NCBI GenBank assembly: GCA_003342815.1 | Contig: PTEX01000305.1 | Coordinates: 239,550-303,549, forward strand | Length of the DNA: 64,000 nt | Reading direction: 5' to 3' | From: Eudromia elegans | Lineage: Eukaryota; Chordata; Aves; Tinamiformes; Tinamidae | In this document: positions 13,903-24,400 of the stretch, piece after piece | Layout of the letters: each line of letters starts with the position of its first letter | How positions within the stretch are numbered: position 1 is the stretch's first letter | The notes under the pieces: generated by a model | Told to the model about the DNA's origin: nothing | Databases searched by the model: none | The model's input: the letters and a program-made list of their open reading frames with translations, nothing else | Program-made: the position numbers and the translations under genes

Positions 13903-14034
13903 CTTGGCGTCCCCCGCGTCGGGCTCCTCCTCGTAGTAGCCCTGGCCGGACTCGTAGGCGGCGGCGGGCGGCGGCGGCCCCGGGAACAGGGCGGCCAGGC
14001 AGCAGCCCAGCGACAGCACCCCCAGCAAGTGCAT
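13903..14034 (-). CDS. VEGFC: VEGFC coding exon 1 (signal peptide and start of N-terminal propeptide), partial gene
   Basis: VEGF-C is a secreted growth factor that signals through VEGFR-3 and VEGFR-2 to drive lymphatic vessel growth. It is made as a preproprotein whose N- and C-terminal propeptides are cleaved off. This exon encodes exactly 44 codons and ends in phase 0 at AAG followed by the donor GTACGT. Residues 1-5 are MHLLG, as in human VEGF-C. A hydrophobic core (residues 3-17) and a Pro/Ala-rich stretch (18-26) form a signal peptide, with likely cleavage before Y27, matching the human AAA/FESG site. The end reads ESG...EPDAGDAK, parallel to human FESG...EPDAGEAT. The human exon is about 49 codons; this one is shorter mainly in the Ala run. 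The start codon lies in a fair Kozak context (G at -3, C at +4). The VEGF homology domain is encoded by later exons outside the window. Identification rests on remembered human protein and gene structure. Confidence 0.93.
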
Positions 14035-14056
14035 GGCGGGCGACGCTGCGGCGCGG

Positions 14057-14085
14057 CCCCCCCGCCCGCCCGCCTTCCCTCCCCT
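14057..14085 (-). promoter_or_regulatory. G-quadruplex-forming G-run cluster in VEGFC 5'UTR
   Basis: On the minus (mRNA-sense) strand this stretch has successive runs of four, three, three, three and eight G separated by one to five bases. It ends about 22 bases before the VEGFC AUG. It satisfies the usual four-run G-quadruplex pattern with very short loops. Such elements in 5'UTRs often hinder scanning or take part in cap-independent initiation. The folding itself is inferred, not seen. Confidence 0.6.
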
Positions 14086-14204
14086 CGCAATATCCAAGGC
14101 AGTACAATCCGCGGGATGGACCAGGTGCAGGAGGAGCGGCGGCTTCGGGACGCCCGCGCGGGAGCTCCCAACTTTCCCAGGCGCTTTGCAGACTCTCACC
14201 GAAG

Positions 14205-14252
14205 TTATCCCGAGCTTGCCAGGTAAAAAAAACGCACCAGGAAACCGGACAT
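14205..14252 (-). promoter_or_regulatory. Upstream ORF (15 codons plus stop) in VEGFC leader
   Basis: This is the only ATG I find between the main start codon and about 14530 on the minus strand. It opens a 15-codon frame (MSGFLVRFFYLASSG) that ends in TAA, about 170 bases before the VEGFC AUG and not in frame with it. The initiation context is weak (C at -3, T at +4), so leaky scanning is expected. Whether it is transcribed depends on the transcription start, which is not known here. If present in the mRNA, it would be expected to reduce or tune VEGF-C translation. Confidence 0.4.
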
Positions 14253-14437
14253 CCGAGGCCGCGCTGCTCGCGAGCAGGGGAGGTGGGAAGCGCGGCGAGG
14301 AGGAGGAGGAGGGAAGGAGGCAGAGCGGGCGCGCGCCGCGCAGCTCCCGCCTCCCCGCGCAGCCCCTGCCGCGGCGGGAGCGCGCGCGGGGGCGCGCCGG
14401 GCAGCGCGCGGCGCGGCCGGGGGCGCGCGGGACGACG

Positions 14438-14451
14438 GCGCCCTCTGCAGG
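14438..14451 (-). promoter_or_regulatory. CTCF-like motif in VEGFC promoter
   Basis: The minus strand reads CCTGCAGAGGGCGC, which fits the CTCF core (CC-A-G/C-C/T-AG-A/G-GGGCGC type) with one departure at the third position. It lies within the island about 400 bases upstream of the AUG. It is a motif match by eye only; occupancy is unknown. Confidence 0.4.
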
Positions 14452-14452
14452 C

Positions 14453-14470
14453 GGCGCCGCGCGCGGCGCC
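14453..14470. repeat. 18-bp perfect GC palindrome beside the CTCF-like motif
   Basis: GGCGCCGCGCGCGGCGCC is identical to its own reverse complement. It lies two bases from the CTCF-like motif. In RNA or single-stranded DNA it could form a very stable stem. It may simply be a product of extreme G+C content in the promoter. Confidence 0.8.
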
Positions 14471-14533
14471 TTCCTCCTCCTCCTCCTCGTGCTCAGCAGA
14501 GCCCAGCGCCGGGTCCCTTCTAGGCTTTATCCC

Positions 14534-14539
14534 TTATAA
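14534..14539 (-). promoter_or_regulatory. Possible TATA-like element for VEGFC
   Basis: The minus strand reads CCATTATAAGGG at the upstream edge of the CpG island. The inner TTATAA resembles a weak TATA element, and the whole resembles a CArG (SRF) box with one extra A/T base. The human VEGFC promoter has been described as TATA-less, so this is a tentative call. Confidence 0.25.
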
Positions 14540-15948
14540 TGGCAAGAAATAGAGTCCTTCAGTGGAGCCTTACAACGTTGCCGATCGAAGCACAGGACTG
14601 AAGGCAGAGGACCTACGGTGGGATGCAAAACTTGTGCTTGAACTCAAACCAGTGACGCTGCGTTCCTGATTGAGACAAAACTCTCAAACGCCACAAACTA
14701 CTATGGAAACTGAGCTCTTTTGTAGCATGTTAATAAAACACAGACGACAATATCCATTTCAAGACCTGAGTGTCATGCAAAGATGATCTCTCAGTAACCA
14801 GGTCACAAAACATGAGGAAACACACAGTTCATGCTGTGGTAGCATCAGCTGCCCTCATCACTTTCCCAGCTCTCCAGCTCTTTGCATTCTCCTTTTTTTC
14901 ATTCCTTAAATCACAAACTTCCATCATGGGCTCAGATACCTATATGNAGAGAGCACTTCCACGGACTACTCCCTGCGTCAAGCTTGAAGTGTCATAACTG
15001 CCAGGTTTTAATCATGGTCATGGTGAATGTACCACTGGCCAAGGAGCAACCTTCCACATTTTTTTTCCTCATTTCAGGCTGCAATTTTTTTTTCAGTCCC
15101 ATAAAAAATGGCTAATTTAGTTGTCTAATGGCTAAATGGCTAATGTTTACCAGTTTAAAATGTTTCCTCCTTGGCTCACCACCAAAAAGATTAGTATTCC
15201 TTTTCTCATCTTCAAATTAAGCAACAAATATAATTTTAAGATTATTTAATTTATATGAAAATGCCCAGATAAGGCCTTTAAAAAGTTAAAGTTTTAAGCA
15301 GAGTTAATAATAACTGGCAATGAACTGATCTAAATACAAATTAAAAAAATTATCCTTAGTAGTGCAGAAATACAGCTCTAGCTCAGGTATATTATGTTTT
15401 AAAGGCAATGATGGTTACTGTTGACAAACAGAACAAGTTGTTGATATAAACTCTCAGATTTCTCCAAATGAATTTTCTCAGTGTATTTTTAAAACTTCAT
15501 TAAAAAATTTCCAGACTCCCCCTTAATTAAGTTGGTATAATATACATCTGTCAAGCACATTCTTCTTCCAAGTCTGGACATACCTTATGTGTTCCTGTCT
15601 TCTGAAATGAGGATGTGTTCCAATAACTGTTTTTTATCTGTAATCATTAGCAGTAGGAAAACTCAGGGAGGAGCCGCTGTAAGAAACACGAACTGAGACC
15701 AGGGACTTAAAAAGCGTCAATAGCAGCAAAAAACGCAGTAGCATGCTATTGCAATTTGGTGTGTTTGCTTTTTGTGGAGTTTGCTTATTTTAGAATTTTC
15801 AAGGCTAAAACACCAAGTTGTTGAATGTTTTCTTTTGTCATTTCAGTGTTCCTTATATCTAAACTTCAGTTAGGCCTACGTTTGTGCTTGATTCAAAACA
15901 CTTCTGGATCTTCTGCTTAGGCAGAAATGTAGAAGCATGCTCAAGAAG

Positions 15949-16022
15949 GTTTTTTTTGTTTTGGTTTGGTTTGGGGTTTTTTTGTTGTTTTTGTTTTGTT
16001 TTTGTTTTTTTTTTTTTTTTTT
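15949..16022. repeat. G/T-rich low-complexity tract ending in T18
   Basis: Alternating TTTG/GTTT blocks lead into an 18-base T run at 16005-16022. It is low-complexity sequence of a kind common in bird genomes. Confidence 0.8.
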
Positions 16023-17261
16023 AATAGCCCTTGTTTGCTTTGGTTAAATNCACAGTCATCAGTGCTTAATGATGAATATCAGTATTTAATGCAAGACTCA
16101 GAGAGATAGGCAATGTTGTTCCTGAATGCTGCAACTCAAACAAATACAGAAACACCATTTTGGAGTCTAAGCCTAAATACCAAAGCCCTACCCTAAGATA
16201 CTACAAAAAAGACCTTGATAGATGTAGAACAACAAAAGAAACATGCCAGATTCAGTATCAAACCACTAAAACAGCAGAGTCACTAGTAAATCTTCTGCCT
16301 CCTGAATCTTTTCGTCTCAAAATTTATTAAAACTTTTTTGTACTGCTTGATGGCTCTAACTGACTTTGAAAAACTAGTCCTATGGACGGCTGGGTGAAAA
16401 AAAGTGCCACAGTCGATTGCAGGTTGCCATCTGTTTCTTTCCTCAAACTCTCTTATGTAAAACACACATATGATTTATGATAAACATTTTGGAGTACTGC
16501 AGTTTTACTAATTGTATAGCCTTCTCCATTCCTCACAAGCAGATTTTTTTTTTTTTTATAGGCCCACAATAGTACTTTCGTGTGTGATCCTAGAAAGGGA
16601 TTTAAGCCTGGGTGCTTGAAAGTCACCTGAAGCAAGTGAAATCTTTCCCCTGACTGACCAGGAGTCTTCTCCACAAAACAAACCATGGGAAACTGTTCTG
16701 TGCCAAACCCTTAGCAACAGACCCTGATATACAGCTTTATCCATTCACTCTCCCTTAACGTATTGCCAAGAGAAATAACTTAGTCCAATAATAAAGATGC
16801 AACTGTTGCAAAAACATTGTCTGCAGTGCTTAACCTAAAAACTTGGACCTTTTTTTATTATTATTATCTAGGAATTTTTATTCCTTTTGGTGTAAAAAAC
16901 TGTGCCTCTTGAAAATTAATAAGACAGGATTCTTTATTCTCCAGCCCTCTGATAGTGGTTGATATTCAGGACTATTTGACTTCCTCAGTTCTCAGGGATC
17001 CTCTTTCTAAACTGTTGAAATAAAAATTTTTGCCAGGTGGCATTAGACTTCCCCAATGATACAGATAGGGGTTTTATGCTAATGCAGCTGTCCTACAATC
17101 CTCACTGTTTTGGAAGAGGCTGATAGAATTAAAAAAAATGGGCAGCACCAGGCAGCATCACAAGAAAAGTTCACCACAGCAAACTATTCATCTCTAAAAT
17201 CATACTAAATTTGAATAGAAAAAGTGCAAACATTCATCTGTCTTATATAAAGTCTTTCTCT

Positions 17262-17265
<4 letters not shown>

Positions 17266-17294
<29 letters not shown>
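17266..17294. repeat. (TA)n microsatellite
   Basis: Perfect TA dinucleotide repeat of about 14 units. Confidence 0.95.
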
Positions 17295-17296
<2 letters not shown>

Positions 17297-19774
17297 CTCT
17301 CTCTGCCCCATGACATAATGTCTCACACAAAAACTGGTAGCAGAGACTAATGATTTAGCTTCCTATCAACTAGTAAATCTCTCCATGGAGCAAAGTTGTT
17401 CCTAATTATAATCTCTGACTGTAAGCAATAAAATGATTGATCATAAGTTTATGTTGCCTCTTAAGTGAAAGCTGTGTACAATCTAAATTGTGTACAGTTG
17501 AAGACACATCACTGTATAAATAAATTTAGATTCAATCAAAACATTAACATTTAACAGCACACGACCACTACACATACAAACTTTTATCACGATACATACC
17601 TTCTAGCAGTATTCTTCAAAGTGGCACTCTTAGGAGATAAAGAACATGTTCAGAATCCATCTATTCTGTCACTGCTGCCCATAATTCTTGTGGTCAGCAA
17701 AATCACTATTAGTGAGTTATTGAGTGCACAGTTTGACTGAAGTTCTTAACATTGCTCCCAAGCTGCTCACTCAGACTATACATTTTGGTTCAATCTCTTT
17801 TACTGGTTAAGAAACCTAAACTGCTGAACTCTGTAGACATTTAGATCTGACATTCTTGCTTAGGTCCGCCTTCATTTTTCAGAGGAGATTAGTTGAAAAG
17901 AGTGAGAGAGTGTTTTCAAAGTGACAAAAGAAAGGTTTGTGGGTTTGCAGCCATTTCTTTTGATAGGGAGGGATCACAGTGAACTTCTGCAATTTGGTAC
18001 TTTCAAACATAGTAGAGGCAGACAGCACCACGAGGTTTAAAAAGGGACCAGACAAACTGATGACAAAATGGGACTATAAATAAATAATAAAAAGAAATGG
18101 GAAAGGATAGAGGAATACTGCCCAACATTACTAATTGAATGAGTTACAGATGCTGGAAATGTGCAAGGTAAAAGCAGCCAGTTTTGTGCACTCTCTCAAA
18201 ATATCGTGTCTGGATGGACATGTTGGAGATAATGCACTGATCTTGATAGAGTCTAGATGGAGATATTGCCAGAGTCTAAAGGACATAGCTTGTATTTTGA
18301 GGGAAGCTGATTTAATTTCTCACTGATTTAGATCCAAACCACAAAGTAATTTGTTCTCGTCTTCCAATCTTATGTTCAGACCACATATATTTAGTCATAA
18401 CAAAAGTACTCATTTTTACACATCAGTATTGTACCACAAACCAGGCTACCAAAGGGAATTAGAAGCAAATGCACAGGAAATCTATAAAAAAAATTTTTAT
18501 ACTCCACAGTGAAATGGAATACTGTTGTCACTACTGCGACAATTTAAACTAGAAATAATCATACCACCTTAAAAAGGAGAAAAAAAACTAAAAATAAACC
18601 AAAAGACTTGCATTTCTCTTTTGTATATAGAAAAAAATAGTAAAATGGAGTTTTCTTTTAAGCAAGTAACAAAACTAAGCAAAATTTTTAAAAATATATA
18701 CACACCAATCTTCCATCAGGTTACCATTGCTGACATTGCAAAGGTTCTTTTTAATTTGGCATTGGGCATGACTAACTTGGTCAGGATGAAGGTTTTCTTC
18801 TTTATTAAGCAATTATTTAGTAGAGAACAGAGCTTTTTGAAGGAAACATAATAATATAATAATATTTTATGCTGATAGCAACAATAGCCCTCTGTTGTAT
18901 CAGACCTATGGATATACCCTGGGCACAAAAAAACCCAGATGCATAAGGAACTATCATCTGTAAGGATTCAAAATGGAACCCTTTCAATTTCCAAAAGCCT
19001 GCCAGCACCCACCCACCCACCAAAGTGATGACAAAGAATTAAAGAACAAAGCTGCATTGATATGCAGATTGCGTCAGAGGCCACAAGTAAATCCTTCCAT
19101 CACTAGCTGCCCAGGAAATTTCATTTTCCTAAGCACATAATATATAGGCTGGATGAACAGATCCAGCTTCCCTGCAACACAATGAAATCCATGCTCATTA
19201 TAGAATATATTTGATAAGAAGTATTCTTAGATGTATGCTTGACTGTTTCCTCCCTTTAACCCAACCTGTTAATCACTCTCCATTATTCAACATGCCTGCA
19301 ACATGGAAATAGATCATCTCCCAGCGAAGGCTGCCTTGAGTGCAGCACATCCATGGTCCTTCTGTTTGCTTATCTCTTTGTAAGCTGAATTTAAGCAGCT
19401 ACTGCCAATCTAAAAAGCAGGTTGCATGCTGTGCTTAATCTATTTTAAAAATTCCTATCCCACCACAATCCTACAGCTATACTCCACAGGGACACTTCAA
19501 CTAATCTGTCCCAGCATAAAACTCTTGAGTGCAAAGGGTAGAGCAACAGACCATTTTCAGCAGCAGATTCCAGCTGTGGAACTCAAACTAATCTCTATTG
19601 ATAATGAATATAAGTCTGAATGTATTCAAAACTAAAATACAACCCTGGCTTCTTAGTAAGCCTCCCTGCAGTGACGGCATCTTCCCAGAGAAACCAGCAG
19701 ATCAGGATATAGGAAGGAGGAGGTAAAAGAATAGAGACAAGCATAAAAATTGCTAAAGTCTGCTGATATTATAC

Positions 19775-19791
19775 ATATATATATATATATA
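19775..19791. repeat. (AT)n short microsatellite
   Basis: Perfect AT dinucleotide repeat of about 8 units. Confidence 0.85.
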
Positions 19792-20150
19792 AAATGTATA
19801 GAAGTTCACATACTTGGATCATTACGTTAAAATAATTTTCAGAGATGTAGAGGATAAGCAAGGATAATTTGCTTACTTTTTCTGTTTTAAATTTTTGGGT
19901 TTAAATTTATGGGTTGCCATAAAAAGTCTGCTGTCTCCTCAACTTTTTTTTTTTTTCTGACAGGTTTGGTTTTTCTTCCTTAATGCCCCAGCAAGTTGTG
20001 CATAATTGTAGTGTAGTCAGTTTCATAATTATAGGGTCACTCACAGTTATGCCACCTAAAAAGGCCAGAGAAAAACCTGGGTATACATCTCTTCCAATTT
20101 TCTCCTCCATTGCGATATTGACAATCAGGAGCAGTCGCTGTACTGCAAAA

Positions 20151-20270
20151 GTGCTGTGCCGTGAAGGAAGACACTGGCATGGGCCCAGGTTTGCTGGTGA
20201 GGTTGAGCTGCGAAGCTCAACCATCTCAAACCACAGGGCCCCTCTGTCCTCACGGCAAGAAGGGCTGTGG
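20151..20270. repeat. Long imperfect inverted repeat (hairpin), origin unknown
   Basis: The centre is a perfect 9-bp stem, GGTTGAGCT (20201-20209) with AGCTCAACC (20214-20222), around a GCGA loop. Further out, pairing continues with gaps: an AGGTTTG block pairs with CAAACC (about 20223-20232), GGGCCC with GGGCCC (about 20181 and 20236), and TGCCGTGA (20157-20164) with TCACGGCA (20250-20257). The arms are about 55 bases with several small loops. The local sequence is richer in G+C than its surroundings. It could be a microRNA-like foldback, the relic of a small inverted-repeat DNA transposon, or a regulatory palindrome. I do not recognise it. Confidence 0.6.
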
Positions 20271-21317
20271 AAATGGAGGTATGAACTCTACAGCTTTTAC
20301 AGAATGATTTTTCAAATTGATTTGGTTTTAGGCAGATTATTCATGTTGTTATCCAAGTGTATAGATAATTTATCTCTAACAGATCCTTGCTTACTCAAAT
20401 GGGAAACAGACATATTAACATAGTGATATTAACAGCACAGCTGTTAATATTCATAGCTGAAGTGCAAATTTATTTAGGTTTTAAAAATATGGAGTGGAAA
20501 TACATTTGCTTTGCTTCCAAACAGAATTTCAAAGTCTGGAGTTTATAGAATATCAGTTTCATGTTTTTAGTGAACTGTTTTTCATGTAACATATATTAGT
20601 AAAACTGCATAGCAGGTGCCTCATGAAATAACACTGCTGAATGCCATTTTAATAAAACAGCTTCTGAGTTCAATCTACACTCAGTCAAGGTCAGAAAAGC
20701 TGACACTAAATTCATTGAATTTTCAAATGTTTAGCCAAAATATATATTATCATGGTTCATAATTAAGAAACCTCATTTCAACAGTCAGCTTCGTGTTTGC
20801 ACAGCAGTGGGAATAAGACTACTCATTCTTTCAGGTTGGCTTTGACACTTGCCTTTATCAGCAAACTCCCTTTTAGTTTCTCTCCTAGGATGCAAAATTA
20901 AACCATTTAATTTTAACAGAGCGCAAAACTGCCAGCTGACATTTCAAGATACATTCAACTGCTTTCTCTCAGTGAAAATAAATAAATAATGTATTCATAT
21001 ATAGGTAATTAATTCTACTAACTTCCATCATGCAAACATTCATAAATGCCAACATTTCTGCATGCTTGAACTCTTCTTCAGTTCATCAGTTTAACTGTAT
21101 TTGTTCCAGCATTCACAAACCAAAGAGATCACCAAATTCTTGGAAATGCCAGAAAGCCTTGAGGGCATAATTGCCTTGATATTCCTCTTACCTCATGCCA
21201 GCATTCAGTGACTCACAAGGGCCCAAAGAATGTGAAATCCAAAAGGAGAACTACAATTGTTCTCAATTCTAGTTGTGTGGGCACATTTTTCAACTGAATT
21301 CACCCAGAAAAAAAAAA

Positions 21318-21410
21318 NNNNNNNNNNNNNNNNNNNNNNNNNNNNNNNNNNNNNNNNNNNNNNNNNNNNNNNNNNNNNNNNNNNNNNNNNNNNNNNNNNN
21401 NNNNNNNNNN
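21318..21410. other. Assembly gap (93 N) inside an A tract
   Basis: A run of 93 N is flanked by 10 A on the left (21308-21317) and 17 A on the right (21411-21427). The gap is probably a poly-A or A-rich low-complexity tract that sequencing failed to cross, so its true length is unknown. Confidence 0.95.
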
Positions 21411-21427
21411 AAAAAAAAAAAAAAAAA

Positions 21428-24400
21428 CAGGATGTCACCTAACTTCTGACATATCAGGTTTAAGATTCTGAAGTCAGACATTTTCTTTCCTATTACAGTC
21501 AAAGAAGAAAGAAAGCAGCCTTTCAAAAGACAACTCATTCTTTTTTTCCTGAGGCATGTATTCTGGGTTGGCCATTAAGACAACTTTTCTAATCTGTTGA
21601 TGACTTTATGCCCAGTTTTGAGACCCCTAAAGATAGGAACAGCAGGTCCCACACTGAGAAGCTACATCCTAAAATTTGTTCCTGTGGAGCCCCTATGCTA
21701 CGGGGAGGCGTCCAAGAAATATATTAAGGAAGATGGGGAGGAAAAAGAAGGGGAAGGAAGCTAAGTGAAAAATTAAAATGCACGTAAAATTAATTCTAGG
21801 TGTTGCTAACTTATTTGCTCATTGTTGTCAGCACAGCATTACTTTGAAGCTGTCAGAAATAGAAAGCTTTTTATTCAAACAAAATTCTGCAAGTTTATCA
21901 TATTTGAAGTATAGATACTTGAAACAAAGTACCTTTCTGCACATTTGGCTTGTCACAGAAGAACACTTTTGATTTGAAAGCATAACTTGGACCATCACCG
22001 ATCCTGAAAACACTTACACACTTGACAGATTATACGTACAGGTCAACTCTGTGAGAACTATTGTGAATATTGTTTTCAATTTTCAAAAAGCTTTTTCTAT
22101 GGTCTTGGTCTTTCACAAACCAATGATGCCTAAATGATATAGTTTCTTGCATGTTGTTGTGGTATTCCCTACATCTTGCATGCATTAGGGCATGGCATTT
22201 CAGCAAAACACTTGCTGGAACTCCCCTCAAGTTGATCCATTTAAATTATAATCATAAATATTGTTCTGAGAAACAGCACCATTATTTCTTTGTGTGTATC
22301 ACAAGAAAAAAATTGATTAAAAAAAGACAATTGTACTCTAGGTATTCTTTCGTTTATATATAATCAGCAATTACTTTTATTTTCAGAAGTGTCAGGTTTT
22401 AACGAGAGCTACCAAAGTTCAGCATCTCTGAACACCACACTTGGGCAGAATTTTCAAAAGTTAGAGAAGTCCAACACATCCATTCACACTTTCATTACAA
22501 ACTGCAAATGTCTACCTGAAGGATAAGGAAATGGTATATATGGCATATTTAACCACATTAAGCTTCTGTGCAACAAACCAAACAAACCCCCCAGAACACA
22601 CTCAAGAACCCAGAACAAACAAAAATCTTTCAGTGCTTATTTACAGGGAAAAAAAAAAATCACAACTGATTTAATGGCAGCATAGAAGAGAGAGATAATT
22701 GTTGTATAATGTCTATGTGAAGGCTTTATCTTTCCAAAGCACAGTACTTCTAGTATCTTAGAACTAGAAATTTCTGTTAGAAAATTATGACCAGAAAATA
22801 ATTTCCTTAGGAAAATATTCCTCTGAATTTAGCTGTTCAACTATACAATAAATTTTATCACCTGTATTTGCTATATTATGCATATAATATGTAGAAAAAG
22901 CAGGTTACCTACTTCTTTTATAAACTGTAAAAGCATAATCTATAATTGACTTTTATTAAATTAAGAAATTCTTGATATTTACCATTTCTTCTACCTACTT
23001 GAGGTAATATTCTAGGAGGTTGCAAAGGCTACAGTTACACCATGCTATCTACCACGTATTCTCACTTCATCAAAGCAAAAAATCTGCATCAGACATCACA
23101 TTCCGTTAGTCACACAGACTTGAGTCTATCCCGAATTACTATGTATGAATTTATAAAGGCTTTCCAGTCAAAATTTATAAGGTTGAACGCTGTTAGCAGC
23201 GCTGTAACTACTCAGTGGATGTTCTTGCATGAGAGGCGGCTCATCAGAAGTATGAGACATGAAAGGGCAGCAGGGCCTGAGGCCTCTGCTCTCCAGTAGA
23301 GAAAAATGAAGAAAAAGTGAGTTCACCGGGAGCTGTCTACTCTGAAACATCTCGGCTCAATATGATTTCATCAAATATCAAATAGAAGAGGCTAATCTTG
23401 TTTTCTAGACACTTAAATCCCATTTTCCCAGGCAGATTTGCCCCCTGGTTTGTCTCAATGTGTCTTAAACAGAATATCTTATTCTCAAGGCTTTTTTTTT
23501 TTGTGGTTCTTTTCCACCACAGGCACAATAGCATTGAATACATCAGTGTCATAGCGATTGTTTCCAAAGACTAGACATAAGACAGCAAGATATCTATTGA
23601 AAGCAGAAAGTCTGTCATTAAGACTCATACAATACATCTATACTTCATGAAAATATTTACTTATACTTGAATATCAAATGTTTTCAGCTAGTGATCCTTA
23701 CTGACTTCTAAATTATCACATATTAAGTAATCATCTTGCAATGGCAGAAAGCAACACAAATCTTCATAGGTCTGCTAGGGTCTATCACTTTGTCATTGTT
23801 TTTTGGCCTAAGTATAAATTGACAGGACTGCAGTTTTATTAATATTTGGGGAATACTTTGCGTGCAAAAGGAATCCTGCTGTTTAGGCATGCTACCAGAA
23901 TGTTTAACAATAAATTTACATATTTTGATAACTGGCATTTACTCTTGCTCAACGTATCATTTATCTGTATCCTCTTTATTTCTGCATCTATATTTCATTG
24001 CAGTGATCTGGTTTAGAGGTCACCTCTATTGGCCTTCAGCTTCTCAGTTATCCTCAGGGGTCCTTTTCAAGGCTTGGTGTTTCTTTTATTGGTTGCCTCA
24101 TAGTGCTCTGGTGCCAAGGTAGTTTCAAGGGGTAAATTACTCAACACACTAGTNATTTAGCAATTCAGCAGTTTTGCCCTAACCCATAGGTGATCTGAGG
24201 GGAAAGTGGTATCAGTACCACATCATCTGTTTTGAAGTGGTATTGATATTTTTAAGAACCTGGAAAGTTTCCATTTAACAAATCTGAAAAAATATAGATG
24301 TTAAATCTCCTTGTAGTGATGCAGCTGAAATGTTACATCATAAATGTCATCTGTAGTAAATGAAAGAAACTCAGGAAAGTTTCACAAGTCAGAAGAATGC

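Larger units (their letters stand above)
14035..14510 (-). promoter_or_regulatory. VEGFC: VEGFC 5'UTR and proximal promoter (transcription start not fixed)
   Basis: This is the interval upstream of the VEGFC start codon on the minus strand, inside the CpG island. I cannot place the transcription start from sequence alone. If it lies 25-35 bases downstream of the TATA-like motif at 14534-14539, it would be near 14505 and the 5'UTR would be about 470 bases. The 5'UTR would then be very G+C rich and contain one upstream AUG (14252) and a G-run cluster just before the main AUG. An internal start closer to the AUG is equally possible and would remove the upstream ORF. Confidence 0.55.
13610..14530. 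promoter_or_regulatory. VEGFC: CpG island spanning VEGFC promoter, 5'UTR and exon 1
   Basis: CpG dinucleotides and G+C rise sharply at about 13.61 kb and fall off at about 14.53 kb, against a CpG-poor AT-rich flank on both sides. The island covers the start of intron 1, coding exon 1, the 5'UTR and the presumed core promoter. Many GC-box-like (Sp1-type) motifs are visible, such as CCGCCC near 13.86 and 14.06 kb. The human VEGFC promoter is described as GC-rich with Sp1 sites, which agrees. Long open frames on both strands here are a by-product of high G+C and are not annotated as genes. Confidence 0.9.
14560..21317. other. VEGFC upstream flank, part 1: no gene seen
   Basis: The first 200 bases next to the island still carry several CpGs (for example around 14572-14665) and may be proximal promoter. 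Beyond that the sequence is AT-rich and CpG-poor. I see no coding exon, splice-consistent frame, RNA gene or recognisable mobile element. Simple repeats and the long hairpin at 20.2 kb are listed separately. A short ATGGCTAA-type repetition is present at 15107-15145. Confidence 0.7.

Noticed and set aside
14035-14199. In-frame N-terminal extension of VEGF-C upstream of MHLLG
   Set aside because: The frame stays open to about 14199, but the upstream end is GTG and no in-frame ATG exists. Human VEGF-C starts at MHLLG with a signal peptide, so the annotated start is kept.
13545-14552. 335-codon plus-strand frame and other long frames in the CpG island
   Set aside because: High G+C removes stop codons, so long frames arise on both strands. 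The composition is low-complexity Arg/Pro/Ala/Gly, and the frame runs antisense to the recognised VEGFC exon.
19907-20423. Overlapping plus and minus frames across the 20.2-kb hairpin
   Set aside because: The frames share the palindromic sequence and match no known protein; the inverted repeat is the better explanation.
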